Assembly (NCBI GenBank): GCA_945833885.1
Contig: CAMAFY010000015.1
Coordinates: 1-55,163, forward strand
DNA: 55,163 nt
Reading direction: 5' to 3'
Source of the DNA: an uncultured Bacteroidales bacterium
GTDB lineage: Bacteria; Bacteroidota; Bacteroidia; Bacteroidales; Bacteroidaceae
Below the pieces are notes generated by a model. It searched no databases. It worked only from the letters and a program-made list of their open reading frames with translations, and was not told where the DNA came from. Below are positions 52,845 to 55,163 of this stretch, piece after piece. The position numbers and the translations under genes are program-made. Within the stretch, counting starts at the first letter, position 1; every line of letters begins with the position of its first letter.

Positions 52845-54347
52845 ATGTACCGAAGACTCTCAGCGGCAGAAGCCGCAGAACTGATACACCACGGTGATAC
52901 TATGGCGCTTTCGGGCTTTACTCCCAACGCCAACCCCAAAGCCATTTTCCGCGAACTTTCGAAGCGTGCCATCCGATTGCACGAACAGGGTGAGGAATTC
53001 CAGGTAGGAATCCTTACCGGAGCATCGTCGTGCCAAAGTGTCGAAGGTGATATGGCTGTGGCAAAGGCCATCAAATTCCGCGCACCATTCTCGACAAACA
53101 AGGATTTCCGTACGCATACCAATCTGGGAGAGGTTGACTATGAGGACATGCACCTTGGACACATGGCGGAAAGACTGCGCCATGGTTTCTACGGAGAAAT
53201 CGACTGGGCAATCATCGAGGTCAGCGATATGGTTGAGGGTGACAAGGAATGCCGGGCATACCTTACGTCTGCCGGAGGTATCGTTACAACCATCGCACGC
53301 CTCGCCAAGCGCGTGATTCTGGAACATAACCAATTCCACAACCCGAATTCCAAGTATCTCCACGACACCTATGAGCCCGCCGACTGCTGGCAGAACCGCG
53401 GTCCGATTATGGTGCTCAAACCTTACGACCGCATTGGCGAGAACTATGTCAGCATTCCTGCCGAGAAAATCGTAGGCGTCATAGAAAGCAACATCCCCGA
53501 AGAGGCGCGTTCCTTCCCCGATGTCAACGCCGAAACCTTGCAGATAGGCCTTAACGTGGCAGAACTTCTCTCGCGCGACATACAGCAAGGACGCATCCCT
53601 GAATGCTTCCTACCGATCCAAAGCGGCGTAGGATCCACAGGAAATGCGGTGCTGAAAGCGCTCGGAACAAGTCCGCTCATCCCACGCTTCAACGTGTACA
53701 GCGAGGTTATCCAGGATGCCGTCGTGGATTATATGCTCGAAGGTAAGGTCATCGACGCATCGTGTGCCGCCATGACCGTCACCAACGAGGCTCTCCGCAA
53801 GGTGTATGACAACATGGATTACTTCTCAAAGCACCTGACTCTGCGCCAGAGCGAGGTGGCAAACAGTCCGGAAGTCATCCGTCGCCTGGGTGTTATTGCG
53901 ATGAATACGGCACTGGAATGCGACCTTTACGGCAACGAGAACTCCAGCCACATCTGCGGAAGCGCACTAATGAATGGTATTGGAGGCTCCTGCGACTATA
54001 TCCGCAACGGATATATCTCCATCTTTACCACGCCTTCCACCGCGAAGGGCGGCAAAATCAGCGCCATTGTGCCCATGTGTTCACACATCGACTCTACGGA
54101 ACACGATGTGGACTTCATCGTCACGGAACAGGGATACGCCGACCTCCGCGGAAAAGGACCGTTGCGCCGAGCAGAGGAAATCATCAACAAGTGTGCGCAT
54201 CCCGACTATCGTCCCCTGTTGCGCGAATACCTTAAACTCGCGCCAATGGGTCACGAGCCACAACACATGCGTGCAGCACTGGCATTCCACGACACTTTCC
54301 TGCGCAAAGGTGACATGCGCCTCACAGATTTCTCGGAATATCTCTGA
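52845..54347 (+). CDS. Acetyl-CoA hydrolase/transferase family protein (probable succinyl-CoA:acetate CoA-transferase)
   Basis: A 500-residue class I CoA-transferase with MALSGFTPNANPKAIFRELS, ILTGASSCQSVEGDMA, IQSGVGSTGNAVLKAL, the glutamate-bearing region TNEALRKVYDNMDYF and the C-terminal oxyanion-type loop NGIGGSCDYIRNGYISIF, followed by VTEQGYADLRGKGP. These fit the Cat1/AarC/ScpC group, which exchanges CoA between succinyl-CoA and acetate. Together with korAB it could turn succinyl-CoA into succinate plus acetyl-CoA. It is the last gene of the plus-strand run. The exact acceptor cannot be fixed from sequence. Confidence 0.92.
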   Translation: MYRRLSAAEAAELIHHGDTMALSGFTPNANPKAIFRELSKRAIRLHEQGEEFQVGILTGASSCQSVEGDMAVAKAIKFRAPFSTNKDFRTHTNLGEVDYEDMHLGHMAERLRHGFYGEIDWAIIEVSDMVEGDKECRAYLTSAGGIVTTIARLAKRVILEHNQFHNPNSKYLHDTYEPADCWQNRGPIMVLKPYDRIGENYVSIPAEKIVGVIESNIPEEARSFPDVNAETLQIGLNVAELLSRDIQQGRIPECFLPIQSGVGSTGNAVLKALGTSPLIPRFNVYSEVIQDAVVDYMLEGKVIDASCAAMTVTNEALRKVYDNMDYFSKHLTLRQSEVANSPEVIRRLGVIAMNTALECDLYGNENSSHICGSALMNGIGGSCDYIRNGYISIFTTPSTAKGGKISAIVPMCSHIDSTEHDVDFIVTEQGYADLRGKGPLRRAEEIINKCAHPDYRPLLREYLKLAPMGHEPQHMRAALAFHDTFLRKGDMRLTDFSEYL

Positions 54348-54407
54348 TTCATCCACCAACGTATATATCACCAACTGCAGCATACTCGTAAAAGTCTGTA
54401 ACGAAAA

Positions 54408-54680
54408 CGTCAAGGACCGCAACACAAACGTCAAAGACCGCTGCATACAAACATAGTGAACCGCAGTGAACACGTCAAAAAGCGCAATACAAACGTTAAA
54501 GACCATTGCAGACAAACATAGTGAACCGCAGCGAACACGTCAAAAAGCGCAACACAAACGTCAAGGACCGCGGCATACAAACATAGAGAACCGCAGTGAA
54601 CACGTCAAAAAGCGCAACACAAACGTCAAAGACCGTTGCAGACAAACATAGTGAACCGCAGCGAACACGTCAACAACTAC
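54408..54680. repeat. 22-bp array with about 65-bp three-unit higher-order repeat
   Basis: Units ACGTCAAGGACCGCAACACA, ACGTCAAAGACCGCTGCATA and ACATAGTGAACCGCAGTGAA follow at 21-23 bp, and a block of three such units (about 65 bp) repeats about four times with few differences. It starts about 60 bp after the CoA-transferase stop. The 60-residue frames in it arise from the repeat and are not treated as genes. Confidence 0.92.
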
Positions 54681-54811
54681 AATGTTAATCACATATCGCC
54701 GCATTGCCTCCCTCTCCTCCCATCTGAACATGCGAGGTCTATGTAAGCAGTCTACTATAAGCATTGCGGTATTGGAATACAGCGACTTGCGTGATTTTCT
54801 TTAGATAATTC

Positions 54812-54860
54812 TAACGCCCGGAAGAGAAGATAACCTTTCTCTACCGGGCGTTATTCCGTT
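54812..54860 (+). terminator. Rho-independent terminator after the repeat array
   Basis: TAACGCCCGG pairs with CCGGGCGTTA (10 bp), extended by AGAGAA/TTCTCT past one mismatch; TTCCGTTTTTAT follows. It is about 465 bp beyond the CoA-transferase stop, so the operon transcript may include the whole array. Confidence 0.8.
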
Positions 54861-55163
54861 TTTATACTATACAACTAAAGTCAAACGCACCAATACTGTA
54901 AAGATGAACACATCATTATATTGATGTACAAAGCAGGTACATTACAGTAGAACCTTACAGATTTCGTTCCTTCTACCGAATGATTCTCCGCTCTCCGTGC
55001 ATACGGTTTCGGATGTTTACATTCCTTTCCGCTTATTATCAAGCGGAGGTTTTATCTGAAATCCCGCAGACAATCCGCCGGATTTATCTTTTTCCGGACA
55101 AAACAACCGGTTCGGAATGACTCTTTCAAACAACAGTCCCTCATACCTTCACCCGTATGAATG
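54861..55163. other. 303-bp right end, no gene seen
   Basis: Contains small inverted repeats, CCGCTT/AAGCGG at 55029-55046 followed by GGTTTTAT, and TGTAC/GTACA. There is no open frame with protein character. A gene may begin or end just outside the window. Confidence 0.45.

Noticed and set aside
54466..54764. 60-67-codon frames in the 22-bp array
   Set aside because: Their peptides are translations of the tandem repeat itself on both strands, without start context or conservation evidence.

Overview
The window looks like chromosomal DNA of a fairly GC-rich Bacteroidales bacterium, most likely Prevotellaceae. Several promoters match the Bacteroidetes consensus (TTTG near -33, 19-21 bp, then TAnnTTTG near -7), and starts lack strong Shine-Dalgarno sequences. 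The gene set also fits: a fused fucokinase/GDP-fucose pyrophosphorylase-type protein, a SusC-like/OMP_b-brl receptor with a carboxypeptidase-regulatory N-terminus, a Na+-pumping biotin decarboxylase, KorAB and a succinyl-CoA:acetate CoA-transferase. I see no phage, IS, integrase or CRISPR array; most genes are housekeeping or surface functions.

Layout. 1-4.2 kb: RND efflux permease (5' end outside the window) and its TolC partner. 4.4-11.6 kb, minus strand: aminotransferase, Bax-inhibitor-1-like membrane protein, RibBA, a LptF/LptG permease with an acidic repeat tail, and MiaA. 11.6-12.6 kb: a tRNA-Met unit with clear promoter and terminator, then an AT-rich stretch with an orphan promoter and terminator. 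12.6-15.4 kb: a gene remnant, a secreted GH43 enzyme and a LOG-family protein, followed by about 1.2 kb without genes. 16.6-27.8 kb, plus strand: SulP transporter, orphan ABC ATPase, topoisomerase III, two translationally coupled secreted proteins, a PerM/AI-2E transporter and rplS. 28.2-34.5 kb, minus strand: a double phosphoesterase fusion, a Na+/solute symporter and an AAA ATPase/DUF4435 pair resembling the PARIS/OLD-type architecture. 34.8-38.0 kb: outer-membrane receptor. 38.2-44.2 kb, minus strand: HI0933-type flavoprotein, cyclophilin, and the three-subunit Na+-translocating decarboxylase. 45.0-54.3 kb, plus strand: two tandem deoxynucleoside kinases, an Fkp-like protein with a degenerate nucleotidyltransferase loop, KorA, KorB and a CoA-transferase.

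Metabolism. The Na+ decarboxylase, KorAB and the CoA-transferase fit an anaerobe that ferments through oxaloacetate/succinate and succinyl-CoA, saving energy as a Na+ gradient and as CoA thioesters; the SSS symporter could spend that gradient.

The most unusual signal is non-coding. At least eight intergenic regions carry degenerate tandem arrays whose sequences differ from locus to locus but whose period is almost always about 22 bp (two DNA helical turns); one further array has a period of 10-12 bp. Three coding regions carry in-frame 21-bp (7-residue) versions. Other points of interest are the AAA/DUF4435 module with an operator-like palindrome at its promoter, a 31-bp dispersed intergenic element (three copies), a duplicated 30-bp leader in front of two decarboxylase genes, an orphan promoter/terminator pair and the degenerate Fkp active-site loop. 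All assignments are by eye from motifs; no database search was run.
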